Part shown: positions 34,886 through 41,688 of the stretch, piece by piece
Layout of the letters: every line of letters starts with the position of its first letter
Position numbering within the stretch: the stretch's first letter is position 1
NCBI GenBank assembly: GCA_035709005.1
Contig: DASTFB010000097.1
Span: forward strand, 1 to 56,525
Direction of reading: 5' to 3'
Length of the DNA stretch: 56,525 nt
From: Candidatus Methylomirabilota bacterium
GTDB taxonomy: Bacteria > Methylomirabilota > Methylomirabilia > Rokubacteriales > CSP1-6
Translations under genes and position numbers: made by a program
The notes under the pieces: model-generated
The model's database searches: none
Told to the model about the DNA's origin: nothing
Seen by the model: only the letters and a program-made list of their open reading frames with translations

Positions 34886-35233
34886 ATGGTGTTTCGCTCC
34901 GATGCGGCTCAGATGGTTCGAAGCCTCCTCGGTGAGCTTGCGCCCGACTGGCAAGTGGTGGGCGAGGTCACCGAGGTGACCGTCCGCGACCCGGAACACT
35001 GGTTGTCGGGAAACGGCACGTTCGGCGTCATGCTGCAACACCGCCCGACCGGCAAGCTCAAGGTCCTCGGGCGGCGCGCGGGGGCGGGGCCGGGAGCGAC
35101 CTACCACCGCGGGATCTCCTTCGTGCTGCTGCAAGCGTACGCGCAGCGCAACATGGACCCGATCTGGCGCTACCTGAGTGAGGTCGGGCTCGCCTCTTAC
35201 CAGCAGCGCAGCGCGGCGCTCAGAACCGCGTAG
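34886..35233 (+). CDS. Conserved-looking protein of unknown function
   Basis: 115 aa, not recognised. ATG 34886 has AGGGGAGGA 7 nt upstream, the main reason to accept it. No signal peptide or membrane segment; an alpha/beta pattern is plausible (MVRSLLGELAPDWQVVGEVT, FGVMLQHRPTGKLKVLGRRA, HRGISFVLLQAYAQRNMDP). It stands alone between apt (divergent) and the HAD gene (convergent, 63 bp away). Confidence 0.55.
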   Translation: MVFRSDAAQMVRSLLGELAPDWQVVGEVTEVTVRDPEHWLSGNGTFGVMLQHRPTGKLKVLGRRAGAGPGATYHRGISFVLLQAYAQRNMDPIWRYLSEVGLASYQQRSAALRTA

Positions 35234-35296
35234 GTCCTTCCCGGCGCGCACGGTGCGCAGCCCTGCGCCCGACTCGTGTTGGCCGGCCCCGGGCCG

Positions 35297-36043
35297 TCAG
35301 CGCGCTGCGAGCTCGTCGATCACGTCGGGAAGCGCGGCCAGCCCCTCGATGACCGCGTCGGCCTCCAGGCCCGCGGCCCGTCGCCCGCCGCGGCTCACCT
35401 GGACCACCCGCATGCCGGCGACACGGGCGCCCTGCACGTCGAGCACGGGGTCGTCTCCGACGTGCACGGCGCTCTCGGCCTCCCCGCCCACGGCCTTGAG
35501 CGTCAGCCAGAAGATCTCCGGCGCCGGCTTGCGCACCCCCACCTCATCGGAGAACGTGGTGTGCGAGAAGTGCTCGAGCAACCCGTAGTGAGCCAGCAGC
35601 CGGCGCAGGATGGCGCCCGGCGTCCGCATCGTGTTGGAGACCACCGCGAGGGTGAGCCCACGAGCCCGCAGCGCCGGCAGCGCGCCGAGCGCGCCCGGAT
35701 CCACGGTCGGGGGCACGAGGAGGGCAGGCCGGGCGAAGGCATCGAGGAGCGCCGCCAGCGTCGCCGCCGGCAGCCGCTGCGGCAGCGCCGGATCGGCCGC
35801 CGTCAGGATCGCCCGCACGTGCTCCTCCGCCGACACGTCGCGCTGAGTCGCCCACACCCGGGCCAGGAACCCGCGCGATGCCTCGTAGGCCCTCTCCAGG
35901 GCGGGACGGGCCACCGTCAGGCCCGCGGCCGCCAGGGCGTTCTGAAAGCCGTCCAGCCTGACACGCTTGTAGCGCTCGTCACTGACCGGCAAGTCCCAGA
36001 GAAGCGTTCCCCAGAAGTCGATGGTCACGGTTCGGATCTTCAC
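35297..36043 (-). CDS. HAD-superfamily hydrolase with Trp in place of the second motif-I Asp
   Basis: 248 aa from GTG 36043. Motif I is TIDFWGTLL: nucleophile Asp9, but residue 11 is Trp rather than the acid/base Asp of phosphatases. Motif II VVSNTM, motif III Lys in VGVRKPAPEIFW and motif IV HVGDDPVLDVQGA are intact. Haloacid dehalogenases have an aromatic residue (Tyr) at the same spot, so this may not be an ordinary phosphatase. The start overlaps the enoyl-CoA hydratase stop as GTGA; last gene of a five-gene unit. Confidence 0.88.
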   Translation of the reverse strand: MKIRTVTIDFWGTLLWDLPVSDERYKRVRLDGFQNALAAAGLTVARPALERAYEASRGFLARVWATQRDVSAEEHVRAILTAADPALPQRLPAATLAALLDAFARPALLVPPTVDPGALGALPALRARGLTLAVVSNTMRTPGAILRRLLAHYGLLEHFSHTTFSDEVGVRKPAPEIFWLTLKAVGGEAESAVHVGDDPVLDVQGARVAGMRVVQVSRGGRRAAGLEADAVIEGLAALPDVIDELAAR

Positions 36044-36816
36044 CGGCCGCCCTCGAAGCGGGGGGCTCGCTTGGCCAGGAAGGCCTCTGCGCCCTCGGCC
36101 GGCTCTCCGGTGGCGTAGGCCTCGACGAACGCCTCGATGCCCGCCCGGATGGCGGTCTCGAGGTCCGAGTAGCGCCACCGCACGAGCAGGCGCTTCTGCA
36201 GCCGGACCGCGCCCGGCCCCGCCTTCAAGATCTTCGTCAGCAGCGCCTCGACGGCATCCCGAAGCCGCGGCGCTTCGACCACCTGGTTGACGAGCCCCCA
36301 GCCCAGCGCCCGCTCGGCCGGGATCGCCTCGCCGGTGAGAGCCAGCTCGGCGGCCCGCCCGGGGCCCACCAGCGGCGGCAAGAGCGCCGCCTCGATCACC
36401 GAGGGAACGCCGACCCTCACTTCGGGCAGACCGAAGATGGCATCCGCGGAGGCCAGCCGTATGTCGCAGGCCAGAGCCAGCTCGAAGCCGGCGCCCAGGC
36501 ACGGGCCGTTCACCGCGGCCACGACGGGGACCGGGCTGTGATGAACGGCCTCGATGGCCGCGTGGAGCGCCGTGATGAGCTCGCGCGCGCCGGGCCCGTC
36601 GAGGTCGCCGAGCACGCGCACGTCCATCCCCGCGCAGAAGGCGCGACCACCGCCGGTGAGCACCACGGCGCGGAGCGCGCCATCGGCCGCGAGGTCGGCG
36701 AACGTCGCGCCCAGGGCCCGGATGAGCCCGGGCTCCAGGAGATTGAGGGGCGGTCGGTCGACCGTGCACCATGCCACCGGGCCCGCACGCTCGATGCGGA
36801 CCGGCGCGTCCGCCAT
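36040..36816 (-). CDS. Enoyl-CoA hydratase/isomerase family protein
   Basis: 258 aa crotonase-fold enzyme. Oxyanion-hole segments: GGGRAFCAGMDVRVLGDLDG near residue 55 and NGPCLGAGFELALACDIRLA near residue 103, followed by FGLPEVRVGVPSVIEAALLP. The position equivalent to the first catalytic Glu of crotonase is occupied in SVIEAALLPPLVG, whereas the second (PEVRVGV) has Glu. Its start overlaps the rhodanese stop by one base. Substrate unknown. Confidence 0.92.
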   Translation of the reverse strand: MADAPVRIERAGPVAWCTVDRPPLNLLEPGLIRALGATFADLAADGALRAVVLTGGGRAFCAGMDVRVLGDLDGPGARELITALHAAIEAVHHSPVPVVAAVNGPCLGAGFELALACDIRLASADAIFGLPEVRVGVPSVIEAALLPPLVGPGRAAELALTGEAIPAERALGWGLVNQVVEAPRLRDAVEALLTKILKAGPGAVRLQKRLLVRWRYSDLETAIRAGIEAFVEAYATGEPAEGAEAFLAKRAPRFEGGR

Positions 36817-37133
36817 CAGTACCGCCGCATCTGGGGGTCGACGGCGCGGGCCCAGTAGTCGAGCCCGCCCATCAGGTTGCGGACGCTCGAGAAGCCCAGC
36901 CCGCGGAGGTACTCGGCCACGGCGGCGCTGCGCACGCCCTGATGGCAGTACACGACGATCGCGTCGTCGGGGTCGAGCTCCTCGACGCGGAACTCGATCT
37001 CCTCGATCGGGATGTGCACCGCGTTGGGGAGGCGGCACAGCTTCGTCTCCCAGTCCTCGCGGACATCGAGCAGCACCGGACCAGGGCCGGCGTCCAGCTG
37101 TTGCTTCAGTTCCTGGGGGCTGATCTCGTTCAT
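36816..37133 (-). CDS. Rhodanese-like domain protein
   Basis: 105 aa single rhodanese domain, probably a sulfur carrier or sulfurtransferase (GlpE type). Start MNEISPQELKQQLDAG, then VLLDVREDWE, AVHIPIEEIEF and the active loop VVYCHQGVRS with Cys63 able to form a persulfide. ATG 37133 has AAGGAGC upstream. It shares a unit with the D-cysteine-desulfhydrase-like gene, suggesting sulfide or sulfane-sulfur handling. Confidence 0.92.
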   Translation of the reverse strand: MNEISPQELKQQLDAGPGPVLLDVREDWETKLCRLPNAVHIPIEEIEFRVEELDPDDAIVVYCHQGVRSAAVAEYLRGLGFSSVRNLMGGLDYWARAVDPQMRRY

Positions 37134-37147
37134 CGCAAGCTGCTCCT

Positions 37148-37999
37148 TCAACGAGGGGCCGGTCGGGCGACGAGGAAGCGACTCAGCCAGCCGTTGACCG
37201 GCTCGGGATGTTCGAGCTGGGGAAAGTGCCCGCAGGCGTCGACCCATCGAGTCTCCGCGCGCGGCAGGTCCCGCATCATCGCCTCGCAGTGCGCCGCCGG
37301 CACGACGGGGTCCTGCCGGCCGTGGATGAGGAGCATCGGCATCCTCAGGGCCTGGAGCCGTCGGCGATATTCCGCGCCCTGCTCGTGAAAATCCTGGCGC
37401 ACGGCTCTCACGGTGGAGAGATAGGCCGCCCGCGCCCCCCATCCGGTGCGTACCGCATAGTCGCAGTTCACGAGGAACTCGATCTCGTCGGCCCGCCGAC
37501 GATGAAAGCACCGGGCCAGGGCGGCCCGATACACGGCGGCGCAGCCACACAGGGCGAGCACTTCCCCGAGCGCGGGGATCGCCAGGGCCCGATACACGGG
37601 CGACAGCCGGTACGGGAAGCCCGGGACGAGAGCGCCGACGAAGGCGACCCGGTCGACGCGCTCGGGGCGAGCGAGCGCGCAGGTCAGCGCGACGGCGGCC
37701 CCCAGCGAGTGACCGACGAGACCGACCTGCCGCACGCCCAGCGCGTCGAGGAAGCGGTCGACGACCTGGGCGAAGAACCCGAGCCCGTAACGGGTGCGCG
37801 GCTTGGCCGACCGCCCGAAGCCGGGCAGGTCGAGCGCCAGCACAGTGGCCCGTCCGGCCAGCGCCTCCATAGTGGGCCCCCACGATGCCGCGAACCCCCC
37901 GAGTCCGTGGACGAGCGCCACCACCGGGCCCCGTCCCTGGACGAGGTAGTGGAGGTCAAGGCCGTCGAGAGCACCTCCTCGCAGGCGCAACTGCGGCAT
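37148..37999 (-). CDS. Alpha/beta hydrolase
   Basis: 283 aa alpha/beta-hydrolase fold with Ser nucleophile: LVGHSLGAAVAL, Ser98; oxyanion region VHGLGGFAASW; DLPGFGRSAKP; Asp in IHGRQDPVVP; catalytic His in ACGHFPQLEHPE. Likely an esterase or C-C hydrolase. A region of lid helices between residues 125 and 200 is Cys-rich for such a protein (LALCGCAAVY). ATG 37999 lies 12 nt after the desulfhydrase-like gene with AGGAGGA before it. Confidence 0.9.
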   Translation of the reverse strand: MPQLRLRGGALDGLDLHYLVQGRGPVVALVHGLGGFAASWGPTMEALAGRATVLALDLPGFGRSAKPRTRYGLGFFAQVVDRFLDALGVRQVGLVGHSLGAAVALTCALARPERVDRVAFVGALVPGFPYRLSPVYRALAIPALGEVLALCGCAAVYRAALARCFHRRRADEIEFLVNCDYAVRTGWGARAAYLSTVRAVRQDFHEQGAEYRRRLQALRMPMLLIHGRQDPVVPAAHCEAMMRDLPRAETRWVDACGHFPQLEHPEPVNGWLSRFLVARPAPR

Positions 38000-38011
38000 A
38001 GGAGGAGGATT

Positions 38012-39022
38012 CTACCAGTCGCGCCGGTCGATGAGCGGGCGCAGCGCGTGACGGAAGGGAAAGATGCTGAAGATACCGCCCGTGTGGATGAAGCAGACGC
38101 GGCGGCCGAGGGCGCCTCGCTCGCGGCGGAGCGTGTCGAGCAGCCCGTGAAACGCCTTGCCCGTGTACACGGGATCGAAGACGATTCCCTCACGCCGGGC
38201 CAGCCGAACGACGGTCCGAAGCTCCTCCGGCTGTACTTCGGCGCGGCCCGATCCCTGATAGCCGTCGATCAGCTGGATCTCCTCGGACACGGCGACGTTG
38301 AGACCGTAGCGCAGGCGGGCCTGACGGATGACGTCCTCGACGTACGCGCGGACGCGCCCGGCCTCCCAGGCGATGGGGATCGACACGATCCGCGCCCGCA
38401 AGCCGGCCAGCTGCTTGGCCATCAGGAGCCCGGCCTGGCTGCCGCCGCTGAAGGCCGTGATCGCCACCGTGTCGAACGGGGGAGCGCCGTGGCGGGCCTG
38501 CTCGGCGAGCTCGCGGCCGCACGCCAGATAACCCAGCGCGCCGGTGACGGTGGCCCCGCTCTCCGGAATGACGTACGGAGTGCCGCCCCGGGCCCGGACC
38601 CGGTCGGCCAGGTCGCCCAGCACCTCGTCGATGCGTCGCCAGGCGGCGTCGTCGCAGTAGTGGACCTCGGCGCCGAGCATGTGATCCAGGAGGAGGTTCC
38701 CGTCGTACTCCTCGGGAGGGGTCCCCTTGAGCGCGAGCACCGCTCGCAGGCCCAGCCGGGCCGCCACGGCGGAGACGGCGCGACAGCAGTTGGACTGCAG
38801 CGTGCCGCAGGTGATGAGGGTGTCGGCCCGCTGGCTGAGCGCCTCGCCGACCAGGAACTCCAGCTTGCGGATCTTGTTCCCGCTCTCGAGCAGCCCGGTG
38901 AGGTCGTCGCGCTTGATCCACAGCTCCACACCGAGCTCCGCCGACAGGCGCTCCAGCTTCAACAGCGGCGTGGGGCCGAGCGCCAGCTCGACTCGCGGGA
39001 TCGCCGACGCCACCGTGGGCAT
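38012..39022 (-). CDS. D-cysteine desulfhydrase / ACC deaminase family PLP enzyme
   Basis: 336 aa fold-type II PLP enzyme. Schiff-base Lys50 is in ESGNKIRKLEF; TLQSNCCRAVSAVAARLGL and FSGGSQAGLLMAKQLAG (phosphate cup) and IHTGGIFSIFPF are typical of D-cysteine desulfhydrase, which makes pyruvate, ammonia and H2S. ACC deaminases are close relatives and cannot be excluded. ATG 39022 is preferred over GTG 39031 because GATAGT lies 7 nt upstream of it (leaderless layout). First gene of the unit ending at 35297. Confidence 0.9.
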   Translation of the reverse strand: MPTVASAIPRVELALGPTPLLKLERLSAELGVELWIKRDDLTGLLESGNKIRKLEFLVGEALSQRADTLITCGTLQSNCCRAVSAVAARLGLRAVLALKGTPPEEYDGNLLLDHMLGAEVHYCDDAAWRRIDEVLGDLADRVRARGGTPYVIPESGATVTGALGYLACGRELAEQARHGAPPFDTVAITAFSGGSQAGLLMAKQLAGLRARIVSIPIAWEAGRVRAYVEDVIRQARLRYGLNVAVSEEIQLIDGYQGSGRAEVQPEELRTVVRLARREGIVFDPVYTGKAFHGLLDTLRRERGALGRRVCFIHTGGIFSIFPFRHALRPLIDRRDW

Positions 39023-39113
39023 CGCCACCACTATCTCAGGGGGGGCCGCCGGGAGGCAAGCGTTGCCGACACGCGTCCGGGCCTGCAGGACCGCGGAGCG
39101 TGCAGCGTCGAGG

Positions 39114-39482
39114 CTAGGGACTTTCGAGCAGCCGGTACAGCTGGTCGGGATCGATGGGCTTCACGAGGTGGGCGTCGAAGCCGCTCTCCAGCGCACGCCG
39201 GCGATCGGCGACCTCACCGTAGCCGGTCAGGGCCACGAGCCTCATGCGCTTGCCCTCGTTGGTCGCCCGGATCCGCCGCGCGACCTCGAAGCCGTCGAGC
39301 CCCGGCAACCCGATGTCGATCAGGACGACGTCGGGACACGAGGTCAACGCGGTTTCGAGCGCTCCGGGTCCGTCGGCGGCCACGTCGACGCGATGCCCGC
39401 GGACTTCGAGCAGGCAGCGCACAGCTTCGCGGGCATCTGCATGGTCCTCGACGACCAGGACATGACGGCCCACAGACAGCAC
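39114..39482 (-). CDS. Single-domain response regulator (receiver)
   Basis: 122 aa from GTG 39482. One receiver domain: acidic pocket VLVVEDHADA (Glu12, Asp13), phosphoacceptor Asp56 in VVLIDIGLPGLDGFEVA, Thr in LVALTGYG and Lys108 in LVKP. No output domain, so it probably acts in a phosphorelay or by binding a partner, like CheY-type proteins. An upstream extension to 39584 is open but lacks similarity. No kinase gene is adjacent. Confidence 0.88.
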   Translation of the reverse strand: MLSVGRHVLVVEDHADAREAVRCLLEVRGHRVDVAADGPGALETALTSCPDVVLIDIGLPGLDGFEVARRIRATNEGKRMRLVALTGYGEVADRRRALESGFDAHLVKPIDPDQLYRLLESP

Positions 39483-39707
39483 GCTACCTGTCTCGCGCCA
39501 GCGCCCGCAAGCCCTGAAATCATTTTCTTCGCGCGCCCATCGGGCACGCTCGACGATCGGCTCGGACGCTGCGGACGGGATCAAGAGGCCGCGCGACTAC
39601 CCGGCGCATGGCCATCGTCGACGCCACGGCGGCCGCCACGATGGTGAGTGCCGCGACGAGCGGTCTGTTGCAGTGAGCGCCCCCGTCCTGCCAGGGGCCA
39701 GGGCTTT

Positions 39708-40310
39708 TTAGCGGGAAGCGGCCTTGCCCAGGAGGGTCAGGATGTGGGCTCGGAAGTCGGTGATGGAGAAGGGCTTTTCGATGAAGTCCTCGGCCCCGCA
39801 GGCGATGATCTTGCGCTTGACCTCACCTTCGGAGTACGCCGTCATGGCCAGGATCCGGATCCCGGCGGTGTCTCGCCGAGCCTTGAGGCGGCGGCAGACC
39901 TCGAAGCCGTCCAGCCGGGGCATCCGGATGTCCAGGGCGAGCACATCCGGTCGGAACGCGCCCACCTGCACCAGCGCCTCGTAGCCGTCGGTGGCCGTCC
40001 TGATCTGCGCGTCCGGCATCTCGTCCTGGAGGGATTCCTTGAGGATCTCCGCCAGGGGGGCGTCGTCGTCCACGACCAGGATCCGGGACCGGGCGGCGTT
40101 CTGGCAGCTCTCCACCAGCTCGGCCTGGAAGGCCATCAGGTCCCGCTCGGTGATACGGTGGTGGCCGCCGGGGGTCCGCAGGGCAGGCAGCCGTTTCTCG
40201 CGGATCCAGGCCTTGATCGCGTTGATCGTCACGCCCAGCCGCTCGGCGGACTCCCGGGTGGTCAGATATCGCGTGCCGTCAGGACTGGCTTGCCGGGGGC
40301 GACGGGACAT
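39708..40310 (-). CDS. HTH (MerR/excisionase-like)-receiver regulator with inverted domain order
   Basis: 200 aa. Residues 15-60 form an excisionase/BldC-type winged helix (YLTTRESAERLGVTINAIKA, RLPALRTPGGHHRI), followed by a complete receiver domain (residues 76-195): Asp81-83, phosphoacceptor Asp127 in VLALDIRMPRLDGFEVC, Thr in LAMTAYS, Lys178 in EKPFS. Classical response regulators have the receiver first. It is likely a phosphorylation-controlled DNA-binding protein. A palindrome touches its start codon, suggesting autoregulation. ATG 40310 was chosen as first start of the frame. Confidence 0.9.
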   Translation of the reverse strand: MSRRPRQASPDGTRYLTTRESAERLGVTINAIKAWIREKRLPALRTPGGHHRITERDLMAFQAELVESCQNAARSRILVVDDDAPLAEILKESLQDEMPDAQIRTATDGYEALVQVGAFRPDVLALDIRMPRLDGFEVCRRLKARRDTAGIRILAMTAYSEGEVKRKIIACGAEDFIEKPFSITDFRAHILTLLGKAASR

Positions 40311-40351
40311 ACCTACTGATAGGTATGACGGTTTTGATATTTAGGTGTCAA
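40311..40351 (-). promoter_or_regulatory. Promoter/operator of the HTH-receiver gene
   Basis: A perfect inverted repeat ACCTA-CTGA-TAGGT (40311-40324) directly adjoins the ATG at 40310. Upstream on the minus strand a perfect -35 TTGACA (40351-40346) is followed after 17 bp by a weak -10 TCATAC. A protein on the palindrome would block early transcription, a typical autoregulatory layout; the HTH-receiver protein itself is the natural candidate. Confidence 0.5.
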
Positions 40352-40387
40352 CTTCTGCGAGGGCCTCCTCAAGCGCCCGGGTTCCTG

Positions 40388-40393
40388 TACAAT
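40388..40393 (+). promoter_or_regulatory. -10 element TACAAT of the zinc-ribbon gene
   Basis: TACAAT, preceded by TG, lies 8 nt upstream of ATG 40402. The transcript would have almost no leader. The region 40311-40401 thus serves two divergent genes. Confidence 0.5.
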
Positions 40394-40401
40394 TCGCCGC
40401 G

Positions 40402-40635
40402 ATGACCGAGGGGAGCGCCTTCGAGGAGTTCGAGGCGGCGAGTCTGTTCTGCCCCAGGTGCCGCCGGGCCACGCCGACCCGCAAGAAGCTGCTGCTGGTC
40501 CTGCCCACCGGAACCAAGTACGACTACGTCTGCGCTGAGTGCGGGACCCCCGTCGGGGGTAAGACGGACAACGACCCGACCGAGTTCTACCGGACGGCCG
40601 GGCCCCGGCGACCCCGGCTCCCGGGAGGTCGCTAG
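40402..40635 (+). CDS. Small zinc-ribbon protein
   Basis: 77 aa from ATG 40402. Two CxxC knuckles, Cys17-Pro-Arg-Cys20 and Cys44-Ala-Glu-Cys47, separated by a basic beta-rich stretch (RKKLLLVLPTGTKYDYV), form a classical zinc ribbon; the rest is short and charged. Ribbons of this size bind nucleic acid or proteins; no specific family was recognised. Divergent from the HTH-receiver gene and 215 bp before the lytic transglycosylase gene. Confidence 0.7.
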   Translation: MTEGSAFEEFEAASLFCPRCRRATPTRKKLLLVLPTGTKYDYVCAECGTPVGGKTDNDPTEFYRTAGPRRPRLPGGR

Positions 40636-40668
40636 AAGCACTCCAGGGCCGGTAGGCGAAGGACTTCA

Positions 40669-40706
40669 ACTACCGTATCTAGTACGCCCGAACTACCTCG
40701 GCTAGT
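40669..40706. promoter_or_regulatory. Twin palindromic sites ACTA-N7-TAGT, 23 bp apart
   Basis: ACTA-CCGTATC-TAGT (40669-40683) and ACTA-CCTCGGC-TAGT (40692-40706) have identical arms and start-to-start spacing of 23 bp, about two helical turns. They lie in the 215-bp gap before the lytic transglycosylase gene, next to a TATA-containing stretch (40719-40722), and look like a cooperative operator. A 10-bp palindrome AAGGATCCTT (40779-40788) lies further downstream in the presumed leader. Confidence 0.5.
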
Positions 40707-40850
40707 GGGCTGACACGTTATAGCCTCCCACCCCTTGCGCAAGCCCTCGCGCCCGTGCAATCATGAGCCCGGTTACGTAAGGATCCTTCCTTCTGATCGT
40801 CTAGTCGGTTCGGAATCGAGATTGAGGTGAGGCTAAGGAGGATTCTCCGT

Positions 40851-41501
40851 ATGAGTCGGCATAGCAAGACCCTCGCGGGCTTGACCTTCTTCATCGTCGT
40901 CGCGGTGAGCGGGATGGCCCTCTCGCGGCAGGTCATTGCGGTAGCCGGGGAGGCGGATTTCGAGCGGCTGCGCCGTGCCATCCTCAGTCACGTAGCCGAG
41001 AAAAACCCCCAGGCGCCGATCAGCGCCTTCCGGGGCTTCCCCGAGACCCTCATGGTGGAAGCCCAGCGAACCAAGATCGATCACTGCCTGGCGCTGGCCC
41101 AGGCCGAGGTCGAGTCGGATTTCAGGCACGATGCGGTCGGGGCGGCCGGAGAGATCGGCCTTTTCCAGATCCTGCCCAGCACAGCGGCAATCTTCGAGCC
41201 CGAGCTCGGCAAGTTCCGACGCCCGCAGCTCAACAAGCCCAGGCGGGACCTGGGGGACCTGGCCGATCCGGCGGTCAGCACGCGCTTCGCCATGGCCTAC
41301 CTGCGGGACATCATGAAGCGGCGGGCCACTATTCGAGAGGCGTTGACCGAGTACAACGGCGGGCCCACTGGCCGGCACCCGCACTACTACCGGATGGTGA
41401 TGGGGGCATACGTCGAGGTCCTGGAACGCCCCTCGCTGCGCTGCCGGTTCCAGGAGGCTCCGCAGCAGCCACCGTTGTTGACCCTGCTGACGCGGGTCTG
41501 A
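40851..41501 (+). CDS. Lytic transglycosylase (SLT domain)
   Basis: 216 aa exported muramidase that cleaves peptidoglycan glycan strands with 1,6-anhydro product. ATG 40851 has AAGGAGG 9 nt upstream. A signal or anchor helix spans residues 7-25. The SLT fold carries catalytic Glu88 in ALAQAEVESDFRHDAVG, then GEIGLFQILPSTA and the C-terminal YNGGPTGRHPHYYRMVMGAY (family AYNxG element). The spacing upstream with twin palindromes suggests regulated expression. Confidence 0.92.
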   Translation: MSRHSKTLAGLTFFIVVAVSGMALSRQVIAVAGEADFERLRRAILSHVAEKNPQAPISAFRGFPETLMVEAQRTKIDHCLALAQAEVESDFRHDAVGAAGEIGLFQILPSTAAIFEPELGKFRRPQLNKPRRDLGDLADPAVSTRFAMAYLRDIMKRRATIREALTEYNGGPTGRHPHYYRMVMGAYVEVLERPSLRCRFQEAPQQPPLLTLLTRV

Positions 41502-41649
41502 CGGCTCGACCCGAGCCCAGATCCCGGTCTTGACGGGAAGGAAGCACCGGCTTCCGGCGCCCGCTCCCTGCTCTGCGAGCCCGCCGAGCCTGCCCCGGCC
41601 CCTGTAAGCGGCGCAGCCGCTGCCACGGCCCGGAGTCCAGCACACGGGC

Positions 41650-41655
41650 TATAAT
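41650..41655 (+). promoter_or_regulatory. Consensus -10 box TATAAT before the dehydrogenase gene
   Basis: A perfect TATAAT lies 33 bp upstream of ATG 41689, which has CCGGAGG 8 nt upstream. No good -35 hexamer is found 16-18 bp before it. The rest of the 187-bp gap 41502-41688 shows nothing else I can support. Confidence 0.5.
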
Positions 41656-41688
41656 GCCGTGGCCGTTGCCGTCACCGGAGGTGCCTCG

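Noticed and set aside
34913-34925. tRNA-like GGTTCGAAG
   Set aside because: No cloverleaf can be drawn around it and it lies inside a well-started coding region.
37208-39517. A 769-codon plus-strand open frame
   Set aside because: Antisense to the hydrolase, desulfhydrase-like and receiver genes; no domain recognised.
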